Shown: piece by piece, positions 43,245-52,074 of the stretch
Numbering within the stretch: position 1 is the first letter of the stretch
How the letters are laid out: every line of letters starts with the position of its first letter
Source: Parabacteroides johnsonii DSM 18315
GTDB taxonomy: Bacteria > Bacteroidota > Bacteroidia > Bacteroidales > Tannerellaceae
NCBI RefSeq assembly: GCF_025151045.1
Contig: NZ_CP102285.1
Coordinates: 186,001-250,000 of the forward strand
Length of the DNA stretch: 64,000 nt
Direction of reading: 5' to 3'
The notes under the pieces: generated by a model
Seen by the model: only the letters and a program-made list of their open reading frames with translations
Databases searched by the model: none
What the model was told of the DNA's origin: nothing
Translations under genes and position numbers: made by a program

Positions 43245-45431
43245 TTATTTCGCTCCGCGCTTGTTCAGCACGTCCTTTATCATCTCCTTCACGTCTTGCC
43301 CTACCTGCACGAAGTTTTTATACAGAATGCGTTCCCGCTCGTCCCGCGATTTGAACGTGTAGAACTTCGGCAGCGGCACATACGCGGCTTCCTCTTTCTT
43401 TATTTCCTTCATGTCGAAGTCTGTTTTACAGAAGAACTTCGAGGTTTTGAACTCGTCCGCTTCCTGAACGTTCATCGAGCCGCCTATGCCGGTCTTGGTC
43501 TTGATGAAATCCCTCGCCGTCTGCCCGCAGATCCAGCCGGTCGGCATGTCCGAAATCTTCGAGGCGGGCACGAGGCTGTCCATATTTTCGTTCAGGTTGA
43601 TACTCGTCTTGTCCCGGTCTATCGTGACCCCTTTCTTGATCTGTACCACCTTGCCGAAGATGTCGCCTGACAACCACTCCAAAGTCTCTTTGGCACGTGC
43701 CGAGCCGCTCACCACATTACCTACTGTCGTAATGATTTTCTGCATACCCACCTTTCCGTAATCGGCCTCCAACTGCGGCAACTCCTGAAAGCCGAGCGTT
43801 ACGCTCACCTTGTTGCTGCGTGCCGTACCGATCAGACGGTCGATTTTATGGAAATAGAGCGTCGGCAGCTCATCGACGATGATACTCACGGGGACATTCT
43901 TTCCCTGCCCCGTATTCACACGGGTCACGAGGCGGTTCAGGATAAGGGCGTTCAGCGCCCCGATGATACTCTCCATCTCCGGGTCGTTCGCTATCAGCAG
44001 ATAGCTCGGATTCTTCGGGTCGCTCACCTTCAGGTCGAAGTCGTCGCCGTCCCGGTGGAATATCCAATAGCTCTCTTTGGTCGCCAGACGCGAAGTATAG
44101 ACACGCAGCGTACCGATCATACCCTCAAGTTGTTCCATCGCCTTGTTCTTGAATGCTGTTTGGAACGGGCCGAGCAGCGGGGCCACCTCGTTGTCCGTTT
44201 CCAGCACCTCGAAGATGGTTTGGTAGCTCTCGTTCAAGAACGACAGGATATGCGGCATATCCGAGTATTTGCCTAACCAGTAGGCCGGTTCCACGATTTC
44301 GCCGCCCTCGCGGTCGCGCACCACGCCCGTCGGCTTCCAGAACTTTGTTTCGGGGTCTTGCCGTTTCTCCGCGTACAGCATCTTGCCGTTGGCATCGTAA
44401 GGCTCGCGTTCGTAGTTCACGAAGAAGTAGATGCAGGCGGCCAGAAAGTTCACCGCCGAGGTCTGGAAGAACTGGTCGCTGCCGCCGCCGCCCTCTTTCT
44501 TACCTTTCTGCAAGGATTCCAGCAACGTTTCCGCTGTCTCGCTCGCCGCTGCAAGGTTGTTGATGTACTTCGCCTGAATGGGGTTCACCCGGCGGCTGTA
44601 CTCCACGTCCACGAAGTTTATCATGTTGAATTTGCACCCTTTGGGCACTTTGCCGAGCTTCTGATTCTTCTTGAAATGGTAGTACAGTTTCGTGGCCAGT
44701 GTCGGAAACTTGTAATCATATACCACCATCGCGAAACCTTTGGCCGAATGTTGCCTGATAAACGGTTCAATCAGCGAAAATGTCTTACCGCTACCCGGAG
44801 TTCCGACTACCCAAGTTCCTCTAAAACAGTTAGTTATGTTAATAAAACCTTTTCTGAATTTTTGCTTATAGTAGTATCGCATCGGGATATTTACGCTATA
44901 TTCGTTCTCTATCAATTCCTCGCATTGTTCGAAACTTTCGTTTTCAAAATTGAAGCGGTCTTTCATCAACCCTTCTTTCAGGAATTTAGAGATATTGTCG
45001 AGGGCGATATGCATGAGAACCACGCCCACGACGGACGTGGCCATATAGAAGATGATATTCAGCCTCAATGTGTAGAAGCGTATATCCATCGGATGATTGA
45101 ACAGCCATACGGAGAGGACAAGCAGGAATATGCCGCTGACCAGCGGGTACAACACCTGCCTGCGGGCGTCGAACTCCAGATGTTTTTTACTCCGTGTCCC
45201 GATACAGGTAATGCAGATCAGCAGCACCGTGGCGACCTTGCTGTACACGAGGTTGCCGTCGTTATATATCATCCACCGTTTGATACGCCCGTGGATGTCG
45301 CAAAGTATGCCGCCCCAGTGGTCGAGTGTGGCAGGGTCTATGGCATATTCGAAAAATTCCATCAGCACGGATACATAGATGACCGTGCGGAATATCTTGT
45401 AAAATCCTTGTAATTCTTTGCTCTCTTCCAT
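43245..45431 (-). CDS. Type IV coupling ATPase, MobC/TraG-VirD4 family
   Basis: 728 residues. Four hydrophobic helices in the first ~150 residues anchor it in the inner membrane. The ATPase domain has Walker A WVVGTPGSGKTFSLIEPF (about 216) and Walker B VSIIVDELPTLYF (about 545), with the TraG motif GFQELPQLEADYG. It recruits the relaxase-DNA complex to the transfer channel. Last gene of the minus-strand transfer operon, 138 bp after the lipoprotein gene. Bacteroidales ICEs usually name it mobC or traG. Confidence 0.92.
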   Translation of the reverse strand: MEESKELQGFYKIFRTVIYVSVLMEFFEYAIDPATLDHWGGILCDIHGRIKRWMIYNDGNLVYSKVATVLLICITCIGTRSKKHLEFDARRQVLYPLVSGIFLLVLSVWLFNHPMDIRFYTLRLNIIFYMATSVVGVVLMHIALDNISKFLKEGLMKDRFNFENESFEQCEELIENEYSVNIPMRYYYKQKFRKGFINITNCFRGTWVVGTPGSGKTFSLIEPFIRQHSAKGFAMVVYDYKFPTLATKLYYHFKKNQKLGKVPKGCKFNMINFVDVEYSRRVNPIQAKYINNLAAASETAETLLESLQKGKKEGGGGSDQFFQTSAVNFLAACIYFFVNYEREPYDANGKMLYAEKRQDPETKFWKPTGVVRDREGGEIVEPAYWLGKYSDMPHILSFLNESYQTIFEVLETDNEVAPLLGPFQTAFKNKAMEQLEGMIGTLRVYTSRLATKESYWIFHRDGDDFDLKVSDPKNPSYLLIANDPEMESIIGALNALILNRLVTRVNTGQGKNVPVSIIVDELPTLYFHKIDRLIGTARSNKVSVTLGFQELPQLEADYGKVGMQKIITTVGNVVSGSARAKETLEWLSGDIFGKVVQIKKGVTIDRDKTSINLNENMDSLVPASKISDMPTGWICGQTARDFIKTKTGIGGSMNVQEADEFKTSKFFCKTDFDMKEIKKEEAAYVPLPKFYTFKSRDERERILYKNFVQVGQDVKEMIKDVLNKRGAK

Positions 45432-45569
45432 CTATAATTGCTGTATATATTTGACTTATAGGAAGTAACTTTCATACTTTATTTCTGGTTTATACATACG
45501 GAGGACATGGCGGGGCAGCGTTGCGCCTCGTTATGCGAAGCCATGCGGAACATGGCCGCCGTTATCGGC

Positions 45570-46241
45570 TTATCGGTTTAATGTGATGATGGGTCTCACC
45601 TTGTGAACCTTTGTCTTCGGGGTCTCCTGCATGGCGCCGCTGCCCATCGAGTAAAGCCATGCCTTTTCCGCCTGCTGGCCTTCTACCTCTGTGGATGTCC
45701 AGTACCAACAGTTTTCATCGTTCTGTGGTAGCGGAGTGCCGCCGCATTTCTCTATCATCGGATTGATAATGTCTTGGGCTGCGTACAGCAGACGCATTTG
45801 TGCTACGGAAGGGACGTATGCGCTTTGCCCGTACCACCACATGCCGAAGACTGCTTCGGCCATAGGCGAGGCGACATCTTCCGTACTATGCAAGGCATAA
45901 GTGTTCGTGTTCCCGTCATGGGCCTCGATGTCGGCCGACGTACCTTGTTCCACGCCGAGACTGTCGGCAAAGGCCGCTGGTTCGATGTCCCACAGATAGA
46001 CGGCATACCCGTACCCCTCACTCTTGCCTTCCTGATGGGTGTCGAAAACAATCCCGATGGCCTGTTTTCCCGATTGCTCGTACTCGTTGTACGGCATGGT
46101 TTTACCGTCCACACAGAGGACATGGCCGGGACGTACCGCCGTGTCGGGAACCTCGATATGTGTGTCGCAGGCGGTCAAAGCGCCGGCCATCAGGAGAACC
46201 GGCAGGATTTGGCACACCTTTCTGATAATTTTCTCTTTCAT
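45570..46241 (-). CDS. Lipoprotein with DUF1566/FISUMP-like C-terminus
   Basis: 223 residues with a lipoprotein signal (VLLMAGALTAC). The C-terminal ~100 residues have MWWYGQSAYVPSVAQMRLLYAA, CWYWTSTEVEG, and HKVRPIITLNR, the pattern of DUF1566/FISUMP domains also seen in fimbrial tips. It follows traO by 7 bp, so it is probably an outer-membrane component linked with the mating apparatus, perhaps an adhesin. No CTnDOT counterpart is recognised with confidence. Confidence 0.72.
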   Translation of the reverse strand: MKEKIIRKVCQILPVLLMAGALTACDTHIEVPDTAVRPGHVLCVDGKTMPYNEYEQSGKQAIGIVFDTHQEGKSEGYGYAVYLWDIEPAAFADSLGVEQGTSADIEAHDGNTNTYALHSTEDVASPMAEAVFGMWWYGQSAYVPSVAQMRLLYAAQDIINPMIEKCGGTPLPQNDENCWYWTSTEVEGQQAEKAWLYSMGSGAMQETPKTKVHKVRPIITLNR

Positions 46242-46248
46242 CTTTCCC

Positions 46249-46761
46249 TTATTTTATTGGTAGTTTTACACCGAGGACGATACCCGTCCGAAACAAGTCC
46301 GCCCCCTTTATCATCATGTCGCTTTTCACCTGCCAGTACAATGTCCAGCCGGAGCGCAGCACGTAATTATGCTCGTAACCGAAATGCAGCCCGGCAAGGA
46401 ATTTGTTCGTATCGCTGCCTGCCGAAGCGCCTATGCGCAGGTTTCCGTAGTGGTTGCGTCCCCGCACGACGCACGGCTTGTAAGCCACCCCGAAGCCGTA
46501 GGTACGGTAGTTCCGCCAGAAGGATTCCGGACAGATATGGCCGCAGGTGACGCACTCCGTCCATTGCAGGTAGCCGTTGGCGAAGAACTCCCACGCATGG
46601 CGGTAGTTCATTTCATGCTCGTAAGCGAGCGTCATGTCCAGCCCGTTCTTGTATAGCGCTCCGACACCGAGTGAGAGGCGTCCGCTGTTGCGCTGTGCGT
46701 TGGCGCTCATGGCAAAGCACACGCAGGCAATAAGTAGGATAACCGTCTTTCTCATCGTCAT
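46249..46761 (-). CDS. traO: Conjugative transfer protein TraO
   Basis: 170 residues with a signal peptide (VILLIACVCFAMSANAQ) and an alternating beta-strand pattern with Tyr/Gly-rich segments ending in hydrophobic residues, consistent with a small outer-membrane barrel. Its order directly after TraN and the LSLGVGALYKNGLDMTLAYEHE start match TraO of Bacteroides conjugative transposons. Overlaps traN by 4 bp. Confidence 0.8.
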   Translation of the reverse strand: MTMRKTVILLIACVCFAMSANAQRNSGRLSLGVGALYKNGLDMTLAYEHEMNYRHAWEFFANGYLQWTECVTCGHICPESFWRNYRTYGFGVAYKPCVVRGRNHYGNLRIGASAGSDTNKFLAGLHFGYEHNYVLRSGWTLYWQVKSDMMIKGADLFRTGIVLGVKLPIK

Positions 46762-47615
46762 TCCTCCTCTAATAAGTCCGCATGGAACGAATCGGCCGAA
46801 AGGACGTCTTCGTAGTCGATGTTCAGGCTGATGTTACGACCGCTGATCTGTTTCTCCGTCATCTCGATAGTCAGCAGCTTGTCGTTGGGAAAAGTCATCT
46901 TCTTGATGACGATTACGTTCCGGTAGCCGTGCCGGAATGTCTTGCCCGGTTCCAACACCAGCGCGGGCGACAGCTCGATGGTCTGGGCATTGGTGGCCTT
47001 GGTCAACTTCTTATCCGCGAGCTTTACCCGAATTTCGTCGATGTCGAAACGGATATTCGTCCTGTTCTCGATGGAGAAGTCGATAAAGAAGTAGTCGCCC
47101 ACGGCGTAGATGTTGTTCAGCCGCATCGTCATACGGTGCGCCTTGGTCGCCACGTTGCGGATCTTTGCGGGCGAGTTCCATACGCGCCTTGCAAAACGTG
47201 TCATGTCTGCGGTGGACATCGAGATCGCCGGATTGTTGTAGGCGTCCCGTTCCTGCAACTGGATTTCCTTGTCGGTCACGGCCTCTTGTACCCGTGTCGT
47301 ATAGAGCAGCGCATACTGCGTGCGGTAACGTTCCGTCACGATGGTTACGATGGCCAGCACCTCGCCGTCCTCGTGCCCGGCCTCTTTGGGTTTCAGCCGG
47401 ATGATGTTGTCGAGCGGTTGGTCGCCCGCTACTTTATCGGTAGAGATGTCCACGAAACGAATCGGCTCCGAAGCCGTGATGACCGTTGTCACCTGCTCGT
47501 TGACCGTGAGTTGTTCCATCTCTTCATAGGTTCGCTGTGCCAGCGCATCACGGCTCGTGAACAGACCGGCTGCGAGAAAAAATACCGTTATCGTCCTTTT
47601 CAAATTCATATTCAT
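46758..47615 (-). CDS. traN: Conjugative transfer protein TraN (VirB9-like, DUF4138)
   Basis: 285 residues with a signal peptide (TVFFLAAGLFTSRDALAQ). The body is beta-rich (PIRFVDISTDKVAGDQ ... NIIRLKP; FFIDFSIENRTNIRFDIDEIRVKL ... KFRHGYRN-like TFRHGYRNVIVIKKM), typical of DUF4138/TraN, the periplasmic/outer-membrane ring component of the channel. Start at 47615 or at the in-frame ATG at 47609. Confidence 0.88.
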   Translation of the reverse strand: MNMNLKRTITVFFLAAGLFTSRDALAQRTYEEMEQLTVNEQVTTVITASEPIRFVDISTDKVAGDQPLDNIIRLKPKEAGHEDGEVLAIVTIVTERYRTQYALLYTTRVQEAVTDKEIQLQERDAYNNPAISMSTADMTRFARRVWNSPAKIRNVATKAHRMTMRLNNIYAVGDYFFIDFSIENRTNIRFDIDEIRVKLADKKLTKATNAQTIELSPALVLEPGKTFRHGYRNVIVIKKMTFPNDKLLTIEMTEKQISGRNISLNIDYEDVLSADSFHADLLEEE

Positions 47616-47654
47616 ATCATTGTTTCTGTTGATTCCTCTTGTTTACTCTTTTCC

Positions 47655-47795
47655 TCATTTCGCCTCATTCCTGCGTTCCATCTCTTCCCGGATTCTCCGT
47701 TTAGCAATTTCGTAATACGTTTCCTCTGTTTCGAAACCGGTATGAACGCCTGATTGTACGAATCGCTGCCACGGGTTTGCTCTATTGTTTCTCAC
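47655..47795 (-). CDS. 46-residue ORF between traM and traN
   Basis: Begins with GTG at 47795 overlapping the traM end by 14 bp and ends 40 bp before traN. The predicted product is helical and charged (NPWQRFVQSGVHTGFETEETY, then YEIAKRRIREEMERRNEAK). Dense in typical amino acids and fills the only sizeable gap in the tra operon, so I judge it coding. No family known. Confidence 0.55.
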   Translation of the reverse strand: MRNNRANPWQRFVQSGVHTGFETEETYYEIAKRRIREEMERRNEAK

Positions 47796-48927
47796 GTCCG
47801 TTTATCAGATAGACGAACGTACCGTACTTCAGCTTGACCTTGTTCTTCTTGATGGCCTTGCCGATGGCATTGCTCGTCTTCTGGTAGGCGTTCTGTATGG
47901 CCTGCATTCCCCATTGGGAAAGGCTGTTGCCGTAAGTGCCGGTATTCATATTCAGGTTGCCCGTCACCGCACCGCTCGCTACCTCTTTGCTTGTTTCCCG
48001 AAACTGGCTGTTCGGCACGTACAGCCCTTCCAGACCGTCTGTGTCGTATATCGACAGGCTGACCTTGACCAGTTCGTCATTGACGAGTATGCTGTTGATG
48101 CTCCCTTTCACTCGTCCGGAAGAGAACCCGCTGACCGTGGCATACAGATACGTGCCGCACTTGACTACGCTTTCACCGATCTCCACGTCGTCGAGCAGAC
48201 GCAGGCGCACGCGCGAACCGTCCACAGCCTTGATGTCCTCGTCGATGATCGCCTTGATGAGCTTCGGCTCTTCTCCGGAGCGGGCGAGTGTGTTGAAGTA
48301 GTCGGAAGTGGTCTTCACCTTCTTCACGACCTCGCTCGCCTTGTCATGCTCGGACGGAGCCTTGACCGAACGGCTCTCCTCGTCGATAATCCCTTTGGCT
48401 TGTATGGCTGTGTCTGGCGGAGCCGTCGATACGGAGCTGTCCGCTTCGGCCGGCGCTACTTCTCTCTGTCCTCTTAGCCTCGCTTCGGCAAGGGCTTTTT
48501 CCAGTTCCGCGAGAGCTTCCTGTTCCCGCCTTTTGGCGTCGGCTGCTTGCGCCGCCATAGCCTTTTCCTGCTCCTGTTGTCCGAGCAGGGCGATGTCGTC
48601 CTGTGTGTATTGCGACTCATACTCTTCCTTGTTGTCGTCAGGTTCGTCCCGTTCTATGTTGTCCACGGCGGAATAGTCTTGTATTTTCCCCCATGATTTG
48701 GCCATGTTCTCGTACTTGCTTCCGATACCGTCGCCTCCCTTGATGGTTGCGTCCGGCAGTTCGGGGTTCAGAAACTCGGTTGTCTGGAGCGTCTTGTCCT
48801 GTATCTCGGCCTTTTCGGTGTGGAACAGGTCGAAAATGAAATACGACGCACCCAACAAAGGGAGATAAAGAATGGCCGGAAGCATATACTTCGGTTGCCT
48901 GAAATTGATTTTCTCTAATATTTTCAT
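47782..48927 (-). CDS. traM: Conjugative transfer protein TraM (VirB10-like)
   Basis: 381 residues: an N-terminal membrane helix (YMLPAILYLPLLGASYFIF), a Gln/Ala/Glu/Arg-rich coiled spacer (about 100-160), and a C-terminal beta domain (VRLRLLDDVEIGESVVKCGTYLYATVSGFSSGRVKGSI, SLSIYDTDGLEGLYVP). This is the layout of TraM/VirB10, which spans the envelope and senses ATPase activity. Overlaps traL by 4 bp. Confidence 0.88.
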   Translation of the reverse strand: MKILEKINFRQPKYMLPAILYLPLLGASYFIFDLFHTEKAEIQDKTLQTTEFLNPELPDATIKGGDGIGSKYENMAKSWGKIQDYSAVDNIERDEPDDNKEEYESQYTQDDIALLGQQEQEKAMAAQAADAKRREQEALAELEKALAEARLRGQREVAPAEADSSVSTAPPDTAIQAKGIIDEESRSVKAPSEHDKASEVVKKVKTTSDYFNTLARSGEEPKLIKAIIDEDIKAVDGSRVRLRLLDDVEIGESVVKCGTYLYATVSGFSSGRVKGSINSILVNDELVKVSLSIYDTDGLEGLYVPNSQFRETSKEVASGAVTGNLNMNTGTYGNSLSQWGMQAIQNAYQKTSNAIGKAIKKNKVKLKYGTFVYLINGREKQ

Positions 48928-49289
48928 TGTCTTTTCTCATTGTAGGGTTGAACACGTATTGCCTTGGGCTGCGAGAGCCGTTCCCTTAGCAGGCTGTCCT
49001 GCATCTCCGTTGCAGTTCGCCGGGAAGGATGATGGCGGTACACGACCGTCAGCCGATAGATGTTCCATACCAGTCCGCCGAGGACGAAACTGAAAACGAT
49101 CACCAGAAACAGCGTCCGGTGTACGTTGGCGAAGCCTTGTACCTTGGCCGCAGCCTTGTCGATACGGGTCGCTTGGGCGAACTTACGGCCCGCTTGTACG
49201 TCACGTTCATAGCGTTCCTTGTATTTCGGATCGTTCTTGTCCGGCATTTTCTCGCCGAAGAGCATACGTCTGAATCCTTTGATATTCAT
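48924..49289 (-). CDS. traL: Conjugative transfer protein TraL-like
   Basis: Start ATG 49289 (MNIKGFRRMLFGEKMPDKN), 121 residues. A basic N-terminal cytoplasmic region leads to one transmembrane helix (TLFLVIVFSFVLGGLVWNIY). Position between TraK and TraM assigns it as TraL. Role unknown; bitopic inner-membrane protein. Confidence 0.7.
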   Translation of the reverse strand: MNIKGFRRMLFGEKMPDKNDPKYKERYERDVQAGRKFAQATRIDKAAAKVQGFANVHRTLFLVIVFSFVLGGLVWNIYRLTVVYRHHPSRRTATEMQDSLLRERLSQPKAIRVQPYNEKRQ

Positions 49290-49300
49290 AACCTTGCTGT

Positions 49301-49915
49301 TTAATAGTTGATTTTCGTCTTCTGCTCGATGTCCTTGTTCAGCAGGGTGCGCCAATTCACGATAAGCAGCCCGTGCGGGTTGTTCTCCGTGCGCGGCACA
49401 CGTTTAAGTTGCCCTGCCGTAACCAGTTCGCGCATAAGGATATTGCTGCGACGTTCGATACGCTGACGGCCGTAGTAGGTAAATTCCATCTTCTCCTTGT
49501 TGAAAGCCACGCTGTCGCAGAAAATGGAGAAGACCGCGCTCGTCCCCAAGATATTGGAATAAAATCCTTTCTCTTTGAGCGTATTATACTGCGCCAGTCC
49601 GGTTTCGTCCACTAAATACATGGCTTTCTCCATCGTGTAACGGATATACTTGTCGTCGGGAGCCAGCGTGAAGAAGTAGTGGTGGAACATCTCCACATGG
49701 CTTTTGGCTTCCACGTCCAGCGTCTCGTCCATCGTCGTCCGGTGTACCAGTATCGGCACGTTTCCGTCCAGCACATATACTTTCTTCTGTGCGTCCGTGA
49801 CCATCGTGCGGGCCGTCCAAATGCTCGATAGGCTGATAATGACGCACCCCACGAGAAATGCGGTGCAGATAATGCCCACCAGCTTGATCTTGTTTTCCAG
49901 ATTCTTGATGACCAT
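49301..49915 (-). CDS. traK: Conjugative transfer protein TraK (VirB8-like)
   Basis: 204 residues starting MVIKNLENKIKLVG, with one N-terminal membrane helix, then the conserved core YVLDGNVPILVHRTT, SHVEMFHHYFFTLAPDDKYI, YLVDETGLAQYNTLKEKGFY, and YYGRQRIERR ... ENNPHGLLIVNWRTLLN. This is a very close match to the CTnDOT TraK family. Assembly factor of the channel. Confidence 0.93.
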   Translation of the reverse strand: MVIKNLENKIKLVGIICTAFLVGCVIISLSSIWTARTMVTDAQKKVYVLDGNVPILVHRTTMDETLDVEAKSHVEMFHHYFFTLAPDDKYIRYTMEKAMYLVDETGLAQYNTLKEKGFYSNILGTSAVFSIFCDSVAFNKEKMEFTYYGRQRIERRSNILMRELVTAGQLKRVPRTENNPHGLLIVNWRTLLNKDIEQKTKINY

Positions 49916-49918
49916 ACG

Positions 49919-50314
49919 CTACCTGTTTTTACCGTTCAGTTCATTTACATACTCACGGTGAAGCATAGTCATCACCGTCTCATGCAACTCGGTCACGAGC
50001 GGGGCGAACACCCCGGCGAATACATGCAGGTAATGTCCCAGCATGAACACATGGGTAAACACCCACCAGATACCGCTCCGGCGTTTTTGGGGATTTTTTT
50101 GGAGCTTGGCGAGGTGCAGCCGATAAGTGAGATAATCCGCCAGCGGAACCACATAACGGTCGTTCCACTCGAACTCCTCGTCGAGTTCCTCATACTGCGG
50201 GTCAAGCGGCTGGTTCTCCACTACGTCGTTGAATGCCTCGCCCATACGTTTGTCTGCATAGCGCATGAACTTTTCGTCCCTGCACCAGTTTTCGATTTTC
50301 TTTTGAGTTTTCAT
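49919..50314 (-). CDS. Hypothetical membrane protein in the tra operon
   Basis: 131 residues, one or two hydrophobic segments in the C-terminal third (IWWVFTHVFMLGHYLHVFAGVFAP). N-terminus charged. Located between the traJ remnant and traK with only 3 bp to traK. Not recognised in the CTnDOT operon; it may be specific to this ICE lineage. Confidence 0.68.
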   Translation of the reverse strand: MKTQKKIENWCRDEKFMRYADKRMGEAFNDVVENQPLDPQYEELDEEFEWNDRYVVPLADYLTYRLHLAKLQKNPQKRRSGIWWVFTHVFMLGHYLHVFAGVFAPLVTELHETVMTMLHREYVNELNGKNR

Positions 50315-50341
50315 TTTTACATATAGGATTATTGATTGTCT

Positions 50342-50656
50342 TTATCGCATGATTCCGCCCATAGCTCCCGTCGCCGTCATCTTGGCCTGCTGTGCCACGC
50401 CCTCACCGAAGTTTCGCGTAGAGAAAGCCGTGTCGCCCTCCGGTATCATCCATGCCGCAAGGTCGGGAACGAGGTTCAGACATTTCAGAGCCACGATGCT
50501 TGCAGCCATCAGGTAGCCCGCCGAGAAGAAGCTGTTTTGCAGGTAGGCGGCCATCGTCTGCTCGCTGGCGGTTATCGCTGTCAGGTTCTCCACCTGAATA
50601 CACAGCACGATGTCGAACAAGAGCAATACATAGAAACCCACGAAGTATAGGGTTCT
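50342..50656 (-). pseudogene. traJ: TraJ, C-terminal remnant
   Basis: An open frame of about 105 codons without a start: TLYFVGFYVLLLFDIVLCIQ, then QNSFFSAGYLMAASIVALKCL and a tail ending TATGAMGGIMR. Two membrane helices and location upstream of TraK fit the C-terminus of a TraJ/VirB6-type polytopic protein. The rest is missing because another element begins at about 50657. The left boundary is estimated from where the translated sequence stops resembling tra DNA. Confidence 0.7.
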
Positions 50657-50676
50657 AATAGTGAAAATAAAGGAGT

Positions 50677-50740
50677 AAAATAGGAAAGAAAAGTAATATA
50701 AAGTGCATTATATTAGGTATTTATGTTATTTTCCTATTTT
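50677..50740. repeat. Nested palindrome at the element's left end
   Basis: Outer arms AAAATAGGAAA (50677-50687) and TTTCCTATTTT (50730-50740); inner arms TAATATAA (50694-50701) and TTATATTA (50708-50715) around AGTGCA. All perfect. The location between the traJ break and the recombinase genes suggests an attachment-site arm or a recombinase operator. Confidence 0.7.
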
Positions 50741-50793
50741 GACCGAAATAGCATAAAATGCCATAGTTTTAACGATATTTTGTTGCATATTTG

Positions 50794-50824
50794 TTGCACG
50801 TAACAGATTTAATTGTTAATTTTG
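50794..50824 (+). promoter_or_regulatory. Promoter of the tandem integrase genes
   Basis: TAATTTTG (50817-50824) fits TAnnTTTG and a TTG lies about 20 bp upstream. The first ATG is at 50885. Confidence 0.55.
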
Positions 50825-50884
50825 CCCTCGTAAGACAGAGGAAAATCCTCTTATTGAAACCAAATAAAAGAAAGGGAAAAGAAC

Positions 50885-52054
50885 ATGGCACGACCGAAGA
50901 AAGTGCAAAAGGTAAAAGAGCCTGTGCGCATCAGAAAGCGTAAGTTGGCCAATGGAAATATGAGCCTGTATCTTGATGTCTATGTGAAAGGGGTACGCAA
51001 AGTTGAATCCCTCGGATTGTACCTTGTGCCGGAACAGACACCGATTGACAAGCAACAGAACGCCCACGCCATGCAAGTGGCAGGGAAAATCAAGGCAGAA
51101 CGGATTTTAGCCTTGCAGAACCACGGTGTGCGCCAGTGGAACAAGGTCAAGCGGTCGTGCATTACCCTCATTGATTTCCTGAAAGAGTACGAACAGGAGA
51201 AATTCGGTTTTTCTGCATCCACTTTGAAAGGCAGACGGGATTTGCGGCTCAAAGTCGAAACCTATCTAAACGAAACGTGCCAGCCCGATATTGTACTGGC
51301 CAATGTGGATGCGGACTTTTGCCGTGGCTTCATCGCTTTTCTGCGTTATGCGAAAAACAGCGTGCGCAAGGACGGCAGCACCATCAGCAACGGGGCGGCA
51401 CACCACCATCAGGCCGTGTTGAATGGGGCTTTGAACAAGGCTGTCCGTGAAGGTATATTGACTTCCAATCCTTTGAAATCCTTGGCCTCGAAAGAGAAAT
51501 ACCAGCCCTCGGAAAGCATCAGGGAATACCTGACATTGGAGGAGTTGAAAGCGGCGATGGCCGCTCCATGCCCCCGTGATGATGTGAAAAGGGCATTTCT
51601 ATTTTCCTGCTTCACCGGGCTTCGGTTGAGCGATGTGCGCTCTTTGACATGGGGTAAAATTATCAAGGCACCGGACGGGCATACCTTATATATAAGGGTA
51701 AGGATGCAAAAAACGCAGAAGTTGTTAAACGTGCCTCTGTCAAAGGAGGCTTTGGATTGCCTTTATCCTAAGGATGATGCCGACGAGCCGATTTTCACAC
51801 TCCCTGCAGGAGCTTCCAATATAGAAAGAAACTTGACTAAGTGGATGCAGAACGCAAAGATAACCAAGCACATAACCTACCATTGCAGCCGCCATTCATT
51901 CGCAACGATGATGCTTACGCTCGGTGCGGACATCTACACAACATCCAAGCTACTCGGTCATGCCAACGTGAACACGACATCCATTTACGCCAAAATAGTT
52001 GACCAGAAGAAGATAGAAACGGTCGGACTTGTAGATAACTTCTTTTCAAGATAA
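50885..52054 (+). CDS. Tyrosine recombinase 1
   Basis: 389 residues of the Bacteroidetes integrase type: arm-binding N-terminal segment (RIRKRKLANGNMSLYLDVY), SAM-like core-binding domain (about 100-200), and catalytic domain with Arg in FTGLRLSDVRSLTW, HCSRHSFATMML (HxxR), GHANVNTTSIYAKI (His then nucleophilic Tyr). Complete and apparently active. 20 bp upstream of a second recombinase, probably co-transcribed. Confidence 0.93.
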   Translation: MARPKKVQKVKEPVRIRKRKLANGNMSLYLDVYVKGVRKVESLGLYLVPEQTPIDKQQNAHAMQVAGKIKAERILALQNHGVRQWNKVKRSCITLIDFLKEYEQEKFGFSASTLKGRRDLRLKVETYLNETCQPDIVLANVDADFCRGFIAFLRYAKNSVRKDGSTISNGAAHHHQAVLNGALNKAVREGILTSNPLKSLASKEKYQPSESIREYLTLEELKAAMAAPCPRDDVKRAFLFSCFTGLRLSDVRSLTWGKIIKAPDGHTLYIRVRMQKTQKLLNVPLSKEALDCLYPKDDADEPIFTLPAGASNIERNLTKWMQNAKITKHITYHCSRHSFATMMLTLGADIYTTSKLLGHANVNTTSIYAKIVDQKKIETVGLVDNFFSR

Positions 52055-52074
52055 TAGCAAACAGAGGGGAAAAG

